A stretch of 30,900 bases of DNA from Dimorphilus gyrociliatus (Eukaryota; Annelida; Polychaeta; Dinophilidae), in assembly GCA_904063045.1 (NCBI GenBank), contig CAJFCJ010000061.1, forward strand, positions 101,889 through 132,788, given 5' to 3'. Under the pieces are notes generated by a model. It was given only the letters and a program-made list of their open reading frames with translations, had not been told where the DNA came from and made no database searches. The translations under genes were made by a program, and so were the position numbers. This document shows, in pieces, positions 20,545 to 30,730 of the stretch (position 1 is its first letter; the number at the start of each line of letters is the position of its first letter).

Positions 20545-21510
20545 ATGCTAACAATCCGCTATATTTCAATTTTTATTTCTTTAAAATTATGCTACAATCT
20601 AGTTTCAACTTCCAGTAAATAAAAAAAAAAAATTTAGAAAAAATAAATACAAATAAATACTCAAGAAAAATTTAAATTTTTACAGATTGTTCATATACAA
20701 TGATTGCTGATAAAGATTCTTCATTAAATGATTTCATAGGTATAAGAATGCTTAATACTGATCCACAGAAATGTAAAGATATATGTGATGTTGTTGTTGG
20801 ATGCAAGTAAGTGTTTTTTTTTTTTTATTTACAATATCTCTTTATGTTTTTTTATAGAGCTTATGTTCATGTAATGGGTAGTAACCTTTGTTATCCAAAA
20901 TCAAAAACAATGGCTGAGGCAAATAATGGTGTAACCCTAACCCAAACAACATATTATGAAAGAGAATCTTCTTGTGGTATGGATATTGCATCATTTTATA
21001 AATTATTTGTTATCTTTTTCTTATCTATTTCAGACAGAATTGAAACCGAACTTTTATATTTTGAGAAAGACAATCAAAAAAGTTCGAATATCAAAGTTAG
21101 AGATTTAATATCTATTGAAAAAATAGATATACCAGCATCTAAAGAGATATGTCAGAAAATCTGTAATGCTTATCCGAAGTGCATGTAAGTTTATCATTTG
21201 ATAAACTATGTTAATTTTACACAAAAAGTATATTTATATTTCTCATTTCTTCTTTATCTGCCTTTTTTAGTGGTATTGATTATAGCAAAGATGATTCAAA
21301 GTGTGATTTAAAAGAGAGAATACAGCCTGGTGATATTGTGTTTGCAACTGATACCTCAAAGAGTTTCCTATTGAAAAGTAAGTTCATCTGTTCTTTTAAT
21401 TTATGATACAATAGGTCAATTCATTTTTATATACATTGAATCATTTTTGTTAGAAAATTTTTGCATAAATTATAAAGATTATATTATTGTTTTCACCAAA
21501 ACATTGAAAG
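20545..21510 (+). CDS. Secreted PAN/apple-like protein, 5' exons
   Basis: Exons at 20545-20614, 20686-20806, 20858-20976, 21034-21184 and 21271-21377 join in frame. GT-AG introns of 71, 51, 57 and 86 nt follow the phase order 1, 2, 1, 2, giving 189 codons. Exon 1 is a signal peptide. Two apple/PAN-like modules follow. Module 1 has QKCKDICDVVVGCKAYVHV, a later C and a closing SSC. Module 2 has KEICQKICNAYPKCIGIDYS, then KCDLKERI. The pattern C...C.....C.a/g......C is the PAN core, which typically binds proteins or glycans. A sixth exon is possible at 21454-21510 (NFCINYKDYI), with a donor just after. No stop is reached, so the 3' end is unknown and may be lost: the downstream sequence is repetitive. 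Confidence 0.72.
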
Positions 21511-21572
21511 GTGTACACTTAGATATAATGACATATCTATATTTAGACTTTTAGAATAACTTCCATTTTGTT

Positions 21573-21660
21573 GGAAGTAGAATGATAAAACTTTTGATAA
21601 TAGATGGAGCTACTATAGAATTGGTAAAAGAGCAAGAAACTTTAAAAAGAGATATGTGTC
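21573..21660 (+). repeat. Dispersed repeat with short conserved frame, copy 1
   Basis: Homologous to 24236-24310. The plus strand reads IIDGATIELVKEQETLKRDM here and ITDGATIQLEMKQRMLKRCM there. Most of the differences are compatible with a former coding segment. The parent gene or transposon is unidentified. Confidence 0.55.
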
Positions 21661-21803
21661 AAAGTTGTATTATCTTACCTAATACCAGATGTTAAGATTA
21701 TTGTTGGAACAATGAAACATTACTAGTCCTACCTTACAAAGTCAGATCCTATTAGCTATAGAACATGTACTGATCTATATCTTTCATAGGAGCATCACCT
21801 TAC

Positions 21804-22646
21804 GAGTAAACTGGTATATTGCTTTGAAATGAGTTTACTTCACTTATGCATGTTGAAGATAAGGGAAAAGCATTTTGTGAACCAGTTTTATTAATTGTAA
21901 GTTCCATTGGAATTGCTTGAATAATTTGTGATCCAAGTTGGGCAACTGAAGCTATAGAAGTGTCTGGTACAGCTGTACTGAAGTTGGGGAAATAAGATAT
22001 TTATCTAATAGTCAATGACTTGAAAACAATATAAACTAAATCATTATAAATACCTGCAAACTATTTTACTATCACCATCTTTACTTAAAGAGATTGTAGC
22101 TGGTGAATCTTGTTTTGACAATATGATTTTATTACCAATAATTGAAGATAGAGTAGAACTATCAAAATGTAATGAAACATCACAAATTATTCATAAATAT
22201 TCAGAAAATAGACTATGATATTTCATACTGTCATCTGAATGAACATAGGATTGCATTTGAAACTCAACTGAAGATCCTCCACTGTCACAGTTAAAATTGT
22301 ATGTCAATATATAATGCCCAGGTTTTCTAGTTACATCATAGCAAATAAGCTTATTAACTTTCATTGCAAAATCAAAGATCACCTGTGAAAAATGCGGATC
22401 TCAAAAGGCATTTGCAGGAATTTCAATTGATTTTTTACTGTTGAATATACCTTATTTGAAAATAATGTAAACTCAACTTCAAATGTAAATGTTCTGACAG
22501 GACTTTTACTTCCATCCAGCAATACAATGTAATGTTCATCAACAAGTTTTTTTCAAATCTTTTTGATATTCAAATAATACAAACATGTTAATATTGTAAT
22601 AGAACTCTCAGGCATAACTTGTAAACTGGTATCTTCTGATGTTACT
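21804..22646 (-). pseudogene. Multi-exon extracellular-type gene relic with two in-frame TGA codons
   Basis: Three exons can be traced on the minus strand: 22646-22451, 22382-22054 and 21977-21804. They join in frame through GT-AG introns of 68 and 76 nt. The translation is strand-rich with scattered Cys, suggesting extracellular beta-sandwich (possibly Ig-like) domains: SITILTCLYYL, FTFEVEFTLFSNK, NKLICYDVTRKPGHYILTY, DGDSKIVCSTAV. The frame is interrupted twice, both times by TGA, after NIKKI at about 22551 and after SEYL at about 22190. Splice sites are intact, so this looks like a recently silenced gene or unusual stop usage. Neighbouring genes use TGA as a normal terminator. The 5' and 3' ends are unknown, and I do not recognise the family. 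Confidence 0.55.
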
Positions 22647-22889
22647 CTATTGACAACAATGAAGGAATAATAGAAAAAAATCATAAAAACAAAACCTAAT
22701 TGTAATAACTATTGCTATAATATTTATTTAAAAATAAAAAGAAGTGTCCTGTCAGCCAATGTGGTGTATTTTTTGGATGCAAACACATTTGAACCTAAAA
22801 TAAAAAAGAGAGATTAATGATTTTATCATTTGAAACATTGATTTAAAAAATATTACCAGTTTTAAATACTATTAATGAAATTTCTCATT

Positions 22890-22912
22890 GGTGGACGTTT
22901 TCTGTCGACCCC
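22890..22912. repeat. Isolated MULE terminal repeat
   Basis: ggtggacgttttctgtcgac followed by ccc matches the right end of the MULE and MITE elements. No partner left end with a target duplication was found within 2 kb. It is probably an orphan end. Confidence 0.7.
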
Positions 22913-22929
22913 ATGAAAACTTTTAATCT

Positions 22930-23060
22930 CTAATAAAAGAATTAAGAACAGAAGCTTAATTAGTAGAGATCTTTGAAAAGTTATTGTCTGAAAAAAGTTG
23001 AGAGAGATACAAAAGAAGTATCAAGATTTACAATTTAAAATATTGCAGTTGTTATGTAAT
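22930..23060 (+). pseudogene. Degraded MULE transposase C-terminal fragment
   Basis: gaagcttaattagtagagat, then gaaaagttattgtctgaaaa, parallels the EAELISVYEKLLSEK segment of the MULE at 5276-5764, with frame breaks. The region at 23060-23460 beyond it holds nothing recognisable. Confidence 0.45.
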
Positions 23061-23514
23061 AATACAACTATGTTAGTGTTACTTTAATTACCTATACAAA
23101 CTACTTTAGCTGCCTGCTTAACCACACTTGAATGAGGGCTACTGGAACTACAAGTGGGTCACATCTTAGAAATGCCTATTGAATTATAGTTTTGTCATGA
23201 GAATGGAAGAAAACAACCTGAGAGAAAACTGTTAAGTTTACAGAATGTCAGAGAAATATTCCACAAGTAAGCTTCATATCATTTCAAGTCACAATAGTGA
23301 TGTGTAGATAGAAAAAGATTCATCAGCTCTATTCTATAATAGAAAAGTAAAAGTGAACTAGTATTATTCAGTGCTGATAGCACTAATAGAGAATATGCAG
23401 GCTGGACCTACTTTTGTGTTGGGCCGCATCTATACAATGCAAAACTTTTTGGAAAAAAAATGTTACTGATTTATATTTCTATATTTTGATATTACATTTT
23501 ATAGTTATACAACA

Positions 23515-23672
23515 ATTTTTGCTTTCATACCAGTCACCATTCTGGAAACAATTATTTTCATAATCAACATATGGGTATGGCCGCTTTAAGCAACTTCTTT
23601 CGTAAGTTGTTGCTGTCCCCCTTGACCTACAATCGCCAAAATCACATTTGACAAGTACCTCACTACCAATGA
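23515..23672 (-). CDS. Exon with CCP/sushi-like Cys-rich module
   Basis: After a good acceptor (TATTTCAG, ending at 23673) the minus strand reads IGSEVLVKCDFGDCRSRG, then ERSC, and later NNCFQNGDWYESKNC. The closing C..NGDW....C is typical of complement-control (sushi) modules, and G.EV.V.CD fits its start. It may be an upstream exon of the relic at 21804-22646, which has the same orientation, but no connecting exons are traced. It could equally be an isolated gene fragment. Confidence 0.45.
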
Positions 23673-23679
23673 CTGAAAT

Positions 23680-24235
23680 ATGAAGATTTTTGTCTTTTGA
23701 TAAAGGTCCTTGACAGTTAAAACAATATTTACTATATTCTGTATTATGTTTTATGGGGGTAAGACTTTTATATTATGAACTGTTTAATAAAACTGCTTTT
23801 ATACTTTTAACAAAATACTAGTCATTATTAAACAGTTTCATACAATTTGTTATAATATTAATATTAAAATGACTTTGACACTAAAGCTGGGAATCACAGA
23901 ATAGAAAATTGATGTTTTGATGTTTGTGAAGGGACTTTAACAGTCTTCAAATTAATTGAGGACCCATGGTTATTCTTTTAGTTATTTCATTATAGAATAA
24001 ATTCCATCATCTATCATTTCAAGAATTTTTTTCGAAAGGTTCCAGAAATTTTCAATTCAAAATGGACTTTCAAATTTGAACTACTAAATCTGTATAGTCA
24101 TTAATAATCTATTTGAAAGGCTAAAAAACTGCCATAGTCATTGTGAATTGTCTGGAAGGTGGATTGCAATGATCCAATCCAAATCGTAATAAACATTTTC
24201 TACATTCAGATGTTGGATATTTTATAGAGAAGGCT
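23680..24235. other. No gene recognised
   Basis: AT-rich sequence. The open minus frame covering 24121-24309 overlaps the dispersed repeat and is not supported as a gene. Confidence 0.4.
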
Positions 24236-24310
24236 ATAGAATATCTAAATATAACAGATGGAGCCACTATACAATTGGAAATGAAACAGAGAATGTTGAA
24301 AAGATGCATG
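24236..24310 (+). repeat. Dispersed repeat with short conserved frame, copy 2
   Basis: Partner of 21573-21660. Upstream on the same strand an open frame reads HFLHSDVGYFIEKAIEYL before the conserved ITDGATIQL, suggesting that the repeat derives from a protein-coding unit. Confidence 0.5.
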
Positions 24311-24739
24311 TTAAATTTACTATATTTTTATCTTTGTAAACCTTTAAACCAAGTGAAACAAGACTTCAGTAAATGTATAAGAAAAGATACATTTGTAACA
24401 TTTTGTAATGCAATTGTTAACAATAGGAAAATTGTTATATTACTGTGACGAATCACTTCTCATACTGCTCATTTTGGATTTATTATGAATATTTTAATGA
24501 TCTGTCCCTTCATTATTTTATGTTATAAATCTTGATTTATCACTTCCTGGGCTATCTTTGACTGAGTTTTGCTTTTTAAAACTTTTTGTTATAATTTTGC
24601 AAAATTTTTACCATTTTTCTAATGATTGATATCTAGCATCTGGAGGCAATTAAACATTGAATTAGTTCTGTAAGGTATTATTCAATGGACGGAAGTTATA
24701 GTTTCTGAGATTTTAATTTCTGTTGAATATAATTAAATT

Positions 24740-24947
24740 GGGGTCGACAGAAAACGTCCACAATTAAGAAATTTCAAGACTAGATTCTGGATTAAGAAAT
24801 GGTTAGGAAGAAGAAAATAGCAACTGATTTGTACTTAGGAGGGTCTCCTCTAAGAATTAGGGTTAATGGAAAAAGTTAGATACAGCCAAGGGCTGGGTTA
24901 GGGTTAGGGTAAAAGCACTCATTTGTGGACGTTTTCTGTCGCATCCA
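24740..24947. mobile_element. 208-bp MULE-type MITE with 9-bp target duplication and TTAGGG units
   Basis: The terminal inverted repeats share cgacagaaaacgtccacaa and its complement. The element is flanked by the perfect direct repeat AATTAAATT at 24731-24739 and 24948-24956. It has no coding capacity. Its termini match the FLYWCH-MULE at 5030-7570, which identifies the probable source of transposase. The interior includes ggttagggttagggt at about 24896-24910 and a segment (ggattaagaaatggttagga) shared with about 30484-30500. Confidence 0.9.
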
Positions 24948-24956
24948 ATTAAATTA

Positions 24957-25331
24957 TATTGTTATTAATATAATCAGCACAAATGAATCAAAAATGTTAT
25001 AAAATCATAATGGTAAATAATATATGTATTTGTTCGTTTAACTTAAGAATAACTATTCAAAAGGTCAATATATGGGACTCATCTACTATTTTAAGTTTTC
25101 GAACACTTGAAAAAAAGAGGGAGGACAAAAGTACATTAATTGTTTTTTGAGGCATTATCAATGACCTAAATAAATAATGATAACTCACTATCTCTTTTAC
25201 TTAGTAAGCTAAATAAAACAATTAAACAATTTTTTATAGATAGAATTCACTGAAAATTAAAGTATAAAAGAGACTAATATTTTAAAATATCTTAGTTATT
25301 GTCAAAAAAATTTTAACATGAAAAAAACAAA
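24957..25331. promoter_or_regulatory. Upstream region of the C-type lectin receptor gene
   Basis: Part of this region (about 25110-25185: gaggacaaaagtacattaat, then atcaatgacctaa) is duplicated at about 28965-29015, ahead of the lectin pseudogene. A five-codon upstream ORF (ATG at 25318) ends in TGA overlapping the ATG at 25332, which could lower translation. Confidence 0.5.
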
Positions 25332-28239
25332 ATGAATGAAAGAAAAAGATTAAAATTTCTTTTACCAATATTTTTCTTAAAAGTTTTCCTTTTCATTTAC
25401 AATCTCCAATTAACAGCTTCTGCAGGATGCTTCAGTACTTTTGTTGAGTATAATGGTTATTGTTATAAAAGTACATACTCAAAAGGCGATTGGTATTCCT
25501 CAGAAAGGATTTGTCATGTCTATGGTGCAGAAATGATTAGTATCCTAAGTGAAAAGGAAGAATATTTTGTTGAAAATCGTTTACTAGTTAGAAATTGTTG
25601 AAAATCAACTTTCAATAATTTATATAAATCATTTTTTCTTGTTTTTTTTCCAGTAGAATACTAACCGAGGAGACATATTCTATATAGGTTTAAACAAACT
25701 AAACAGAAGAGAATATCTGTCAGTATAGTTTATATAAAAATTTTAATTCAATTTTCTCAATTCTGTTTTAATTTAACAGATGGTCTGATGGTTCACCTGT
25801 TAATTATACAGGTACACTTATCAACTCTAATGATTCTTTGTGCGTTGCTTATAGTCCAAGATGTAGGTAATTAATTTAAAAAAGAAAACAAAACTAAAAC
25901 AAAATTGACTTTTTTTTTTTGCACAGCTACAACCAAATGGAAAAACATTAATTGTGGAATGGAAGAAAAACGCATTTGTAAAATGAAGAAAGGTGATACG
26001 CGACCCACTGGTAGACCAACTCCAGCAACTTCTCATCCGCCGGGCCATTGTCCAAAAGGTTGGCTGGAATCATCCCGAAAATGTTTTTTGGTAGTTTTCT
26101 TGGATAAAGTCAATGGGCTAAGATATTATGAAGCAAGAAGAAGTTGTAGGTCATTAAACTTAATGTCAGATTTAGCTACAATTGAAAGTGCAGAAGAGAC
26201 TTCATTAATTGTTTCACGCGCAGTAGCTGTTGGTGATACAGATGGATTATGGTTTGGTTTATTCAGAAGAAATTATTTGTCTGATTGGCTATGGTATGAT
26301 AATTCTCCAATTAATCTTGACAGATACAGTAACTGGAATAGAAAGCCAGAAAAACAGGCTTGTTTCATTAACTAGTTACTCAATTACAATACTTGAGAAT
26401 ATTTTTCTACAGACAAGGGCTTACATATCACTTTTTGATAATTATTTTGCGAGAGTAGGTCAATGGGTAGGACATTCATATGGCAGAATGGGCTATGTAT
26501 GTAGTATGAAAAAAAGTTGGTATTTATGATTTACAAAAGAAATCAGTAAAATATGTTTTTTTCTATTATTAGGTGACATTGAATTGATGTCAACAACTCC
26601 CCAAAAGAAAACTGTTTGTCAAAGGGGAGAATTTCTTGGAGATGGTTGTTATACTATACAAAATGAAAAGAAAACTTGGAATGAAGCTTTAACATCTTGT
26701 AAAAATTATGTATAATTTTTAAATTCTGCATTTTCAAAAGTAAAAAGTCTTTACAACTTCTTTTCTTCCAAAGAATATGAATTTGGCTTCTATTCATACT
26801 GTATCATTGACTGAAAGACTAAAAGTTTATATTAGAAACACAGAAAAATATTACTGGATTGGATTGAATAAGTTTAATTATACCGAGCCATTTTTATGGA
26901 GTGATAATTCTGTATATATCTATAGAAATTGGCATCGAGTTTCTCGTGACAATAGATATAACAATTGTGTTGCAATTTCACCAAATGCCAAATGGAGAGC
27001 TTTTAATTGTAGCACACAGTTGGAAAGTATTTGCAAAAAATCATTTGGTGTTTTACCTACAGTTCCTCCTCAGATTGATGGAACATGCCCTGATCCAAAT
27101 CAGCCTTATTGGCTCAAATATGGCAAATATTGCTATTTATTTCCCTATAATGAGGTAAGTTCTTATGAAGAAGCATTAGAGACGTGTAGTAGAATAAGCA
27201 GTGGATTAGCTGTTCCAGTCACCATTCATGATATGTCAGAACAATTTTTGATAACTAGACGAATCCAGCATTTAGAGAAAGTCTGGATAGGCTTGACACG
27301 TGAATCTTCTAATCAACCATACCGTTGGGTTGATAACACTTCTGTAACATTTGAATTTTGGAGAAAGTATGATGTAGGTCGTGGGGATTGCGTTGCTCTC
27401 ACTAATGATAAAAATGTAAGGATGCCGGGCCGATGGATAAAACAACCATGTTCACTGCCAGATAACAAAAAAATTGGCTTTGCATGTAAAACTTTGACAA
27501 TTCCATACCCAACCACTCCTATCCCAGGGAGAGGAAAATGTCCTCCAAAATTTTCAAATGAAGACAATTGGGAAATATTTGGTGAAAAATGCTTACTTTT
27601 TGTAAAAAGTCATTTTGCAGATTACAAACTAGCTACAAGAATATGTAGAAGAGTTAATGGCACCTTGGCAGAGATAAAAACATATGATGAAAATTGCTTT
27701 ATTGAACAACAAGCCAAAAAACATTTACCATTTTACATAAAAGGTTTATGGATTGGTCTAAGAAGAAGAAAAAATGGTCAATATTTGTGGGAAACTGGTG
27801 ATAAATTCCATTTTGACTATTTTTACTATAAGGATGACAGAAAAGGAAATTGCACTGTATTGAATACTACTGTACATGGTTATTGGAAAAGTCACAGATG
27901 CTCTAAAAATCATTTTCCTTTTGTATGTCAAACAGATTTGTTAAAAGGTATATTACTTTTCAAATGTCACTTATTTTCTCTTTTTTTAATTAGTATGTTA
28001 TTTTTTTGGTAGATTCACCCAAATTGCCAACTACCACTAAGAAACCAACTAGTAGTAAAGTAGGGCTAATTATTGGCATAACAATTGGTATTTGTTCTCT
28101 AATTGCAATATTTGGTGGTTTAATTTACAAATGGAAAACTTCTGCAAGAGTTCAAACAAACACAAATCCAGGTGGAGATAACAATAGTTTTCCAAAGAAA
28201 ATTCAAATGTCAAAATGTCAAAATGAAGAATCCTGTTGA
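25332..28239 (+). CDS. Membrane receptor with five C-type lectin domains
   Basis: Exons at 25332-25586, 25657-25718, 25780-25862, 25927-about 26374, 26413-26515, 26573-26709, 26774-27947 and 28013-28239 encode about 825 residues. The introns are 57-70 nt. A signal peptide is followed by five CTLDs joined by Thr/Pro-rich linkers, then one membrane helix (28060-28128) and a short tail of about 36 residues. CTLD landmarks include FYIGL with WSDGSPV, LWFGLF, YYWIGL with LWSDNS, VWIGLT with RWVDN, and LWIGLR with YLWETGD. None keeps EPN/QPD or a clear WND, so Ca-dependent sugar binding is doubtful. The exon 4-exon 5 junction, within CTLD2, is problematic: the donor at 26375 leaves phase 2, which creates a stop with either nearby acceptor, and the expected Cys in W....C is Tyr. 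Either CTLD2 is decaying or a non-canonical junction is used. AATAAA follows at 28280. Confidence 0.85.
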
Positions 28240-28279
28240 TCATTTCCAACAATTCTGATTTTAATAATTGATTTTCAAT

Positions 28280-28285
28280 AATAAA
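28280..28285 (+). terminator. Polyadenylation signal of the lectin receptor
   Basis: AATAAA 41 bases after the TGA stop at 28237-28239. Confidence 0.6.
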
Positions 28286-28899
28286 TAAGTTGATTACATT
28301 TTATCAAAAAGAATGATACAAATTGTTGACATAGTATTTTAAATATTGTATTCACAATGCAATTATAGCCATTACTGTTGGCATAGGGCCAATTAATGTA
28401 TTTTCTGTTTTTTACAAGAGTAGGTAACTTTTTAATAAGAAATTTCGATATTTTTCCTTCTTCCTGAGACTAACTTCTCTGTTGAGAAACATTCAAAATA
28501 TGATTTTGTTATTGGATGTTTAAGCAGTAAGGAAGATTCTTTCCATTTTGCAGATTCAAACCTTTAGTTCAACATTGCATTGCATGAAATAATAGATTTG
28601 TTCAGCTCTAAAAAATTTCTGTTCCCAAAAAACCGCTTTCTTAGCCATCAAAGGACGAATATTGGTCAACACTTTTCCAAGTCAAAAAACCATATGATGA
28701 AGAACTTTTTTTTGAAATGAATGTATTGTTTTTGAAGATCCAAACAATTGAGAAAAGTTTAACATTTTTTGCCTAAAAGTTATAAAAAAGAAAGAAGCAA
28801 TGAATGTTTTACACTGAAAAATGTCAGAGTAGCCTATTATTGATTAGCCTATTAATCTATTAAATTATATACTAAACATTAAATTACAAATATGCATTG
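28286..28899. other. No gene recognised
   Basis: AT-rich sequence between the receptor and its pseudogene. No domain or repeat identified. Confidence 0.4.
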
Positions 28900-29300
28900 A
28901 ATGTATAGTCAAAACACAATTGCAAAACTCTTCAACTGATCACAAAAACACTCCAAATAAAAAGGGGAGGACAGTATTACAAGAATTGTTTTTGTAAGCT
29001 TTATCAATGACCTAATAAGAATAACAATTAGTTAAGCAGAATTATGTTAATTAAGTGAAAATTTAAATTATACAAATTCACTTGTCTACTCTAATGATTC
29101 TTTATGTCTTTCAAGTGGAAAATATTGTTCGTATAAATATTAGTGTTTGTCTCTTTAAATTATCTACAAACTAAACTTTTTCAGTATGGTTCAATGTTAA
29201 TTGCGCAACACCTCTAAGGTATAATTAAGAGAATTTCTTGGAAATGGTTGCTACACTATACAAAATTCAATAACTCTTGTCTTATGAGGGGAGTATGGGG
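28900..29300 (+). pseudogene. Truncated partial copy of the C-type lectin receptor gene
   Basis: In order, it matches the receptor's upstream region (28965-29015 versus 25110-25185), its CTLD1 exon 3 (ctctaatgattctttatgtc at about 29089 versus 25827), the W..VNC exon start after TTTTTCAG (about 29188 versus 25927) and the CTLD3 start (gagaatttcttggaaatggt, then tacactatacaaaat, at about 29229 versus 26627). Exons 1 and 2 and everything after the CTLD3 start are missing or unrecognisable, and stops occur. It is the relic of a tandem duplication. Confidence 0.8.
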
Positions 29301-29565
29301 AGTTAAATTTTCAGTGAAATCCAATACACAGTTCTTGAAAGGGCTAATGAATTCTCCAGTATAATTATTGGGGTAGATTTGCTATTTTCAAGACTGTTTT
29401 CTTGTGGTTAAACATTTAATAAGAGAAGCTGATTTTAAAAGTGTCCTTAGAGAGAGTAAAGGCACAGCAGCACTTTATGCCTGGAATTGTAACAGTCTTT
29501 TATACATTGATCATTGTAACTCCAATTATGAAGGTTCTTTTGCTTAGATGATAAAAGACTGTACT

Positions 29566-29790
29566 TTGTTGTATTGTAATTGTAGGAATTTCTTCTTCTT
29601 CAGAACAGTATTCGTTCCAATCATTTATCAACTTATCAAAGTACTCACGCGACATAGAACCTTTCAAGTTCCTACACAAATAGTCTTAACAAATGTAATT
29701 TTGGTAGAAATAATTCAACAAAACACCAGTATTTCGTTCAAAGAATACGTATTGAGTAAATGAGTTTCTAGTTCTAAACAAGTAAGTTTA
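29566..29790 (+). repeat. Dispersed repeat, copy 2
   Basis: Partner of 14558-14785, same orientation. The ORF at 29548-29763 lies within it and is not credible as a gene. Confidence 0.8.
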
Positions 29791-30417
29791 AACAACCAGT
29801 TAATGGTTAAAGAACTGAACTGACAAGCTGGGGAAATTCATTCCCTTCTATATGTTTCCACAGCTTGGGTTCAAGTGGTCAAAGGATTACAAAGTTGAAA
29901 TCTGAAGGTCTCATAATTCTCATGTAACAAAAATATAAAAAAACTTTAAGTATTGATATATCATTATATCTAAGTGCACAAAGACAAACACATTTCTCTT
30001 TATTCATATAAGAATTAATTAAAAAACTCTATTAAAGTCTAATCTTCATTTATATTTTTTTAAGTTTATTAGATTTCTATTATTCCAGGTTTTACTTTCA
30101 TTGTTTAAAAGAGATTTGCAAAGTAAATTAATTAAATATAACTTTTATTGCATTTTCACACTAGATGTACACTTAGAAGTAGTTATGCTATATTCATCTT
30201 TTGCTTTGATCACTTGAGAGAAATCAATTGTACTTTGTTGCATTGGAATTAACAATAAAAATTATTATAAAACATATTAAAAGTGTTGTTAGATCACCCA
30301 GCCTTGTGCTGTGAGTTCTTTGTGTTGGATCTAATACTGTTGGAAGCTGGGGTGCCAAACATGTAAGCAATGCCCAACATCTTATTTCTCATAATAAACT
30401 CCTTGCATAAAAGTTGA
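29791..30417. other. No gene recognised
   Basis: AT-rich sequence. Only short frames, none with domain or splice support. Confidence 0.4.
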
Positions 30418-30590
30418 GGGGACCCGGAAAGAATGTCCCATGGAACGAATGTCACATGAAAAGACTTTTTAATGCAACTTTTCGGATTAAAAAATGGTTA
30501 GGAGGGGTTTCATCTAAGGATTAGAGTTAATCAAAAAGGTTAGGGTTAGGGTTAAACTATGGATTTGGGAACGTGTTCAACATGCGGACC
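30418..30590. repeat. MITE-like repeat with TTAGGG units
   Basis: It contains a short unit repeated at the left (gaatgtcccatggaacgaat, then gtcacatg), the segment cggattaaaaaatggttagg shared with the MITE at 24740-24947, and ggttagggttagggtta at about 30537. The two ends are not clearly inverted, so it is a diverged or partial relative. Confidence 0.6.
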
Positions 30591-30639
30591 TAATATCTCA
30601 AAATTATATTTTATATGTGTGATATAACAGTCCTTCATA

Positions 30640-30730
30640 TTTTTCTTCATCAGCTGCTATTTTGGTGACTTGATAAATGATTGAAAAGGATGAAATTCCT
30701 TCAATTACTATGCAACAAAGTGACATGTTG
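30640..30730 (+). repeat. LTR-like interspersed element, 3' end of copy C
   Basis: tgataaatgattgaaaagga, then gaaattccttcaattactat and gcaacaaagtg, match the end of copy A (about 4958-5030). The TATA-bearing half is absent. Confidence 0.55.

Noticed and set aside
21804-22646. Idea of an alternative genetic code or selenoprotein to explain the TGA codons
   Set aside because: Caspase and lectin receptor genes stop at TGA, and no SECIS-like hairpin could be recognised by reading; a pseudogene is simpler.
29548-29763. Plus ORF of 71 codons
   Set aside because: Lies inside the dispersed repeat; the homologous copy at 14558 does not keep the frame.
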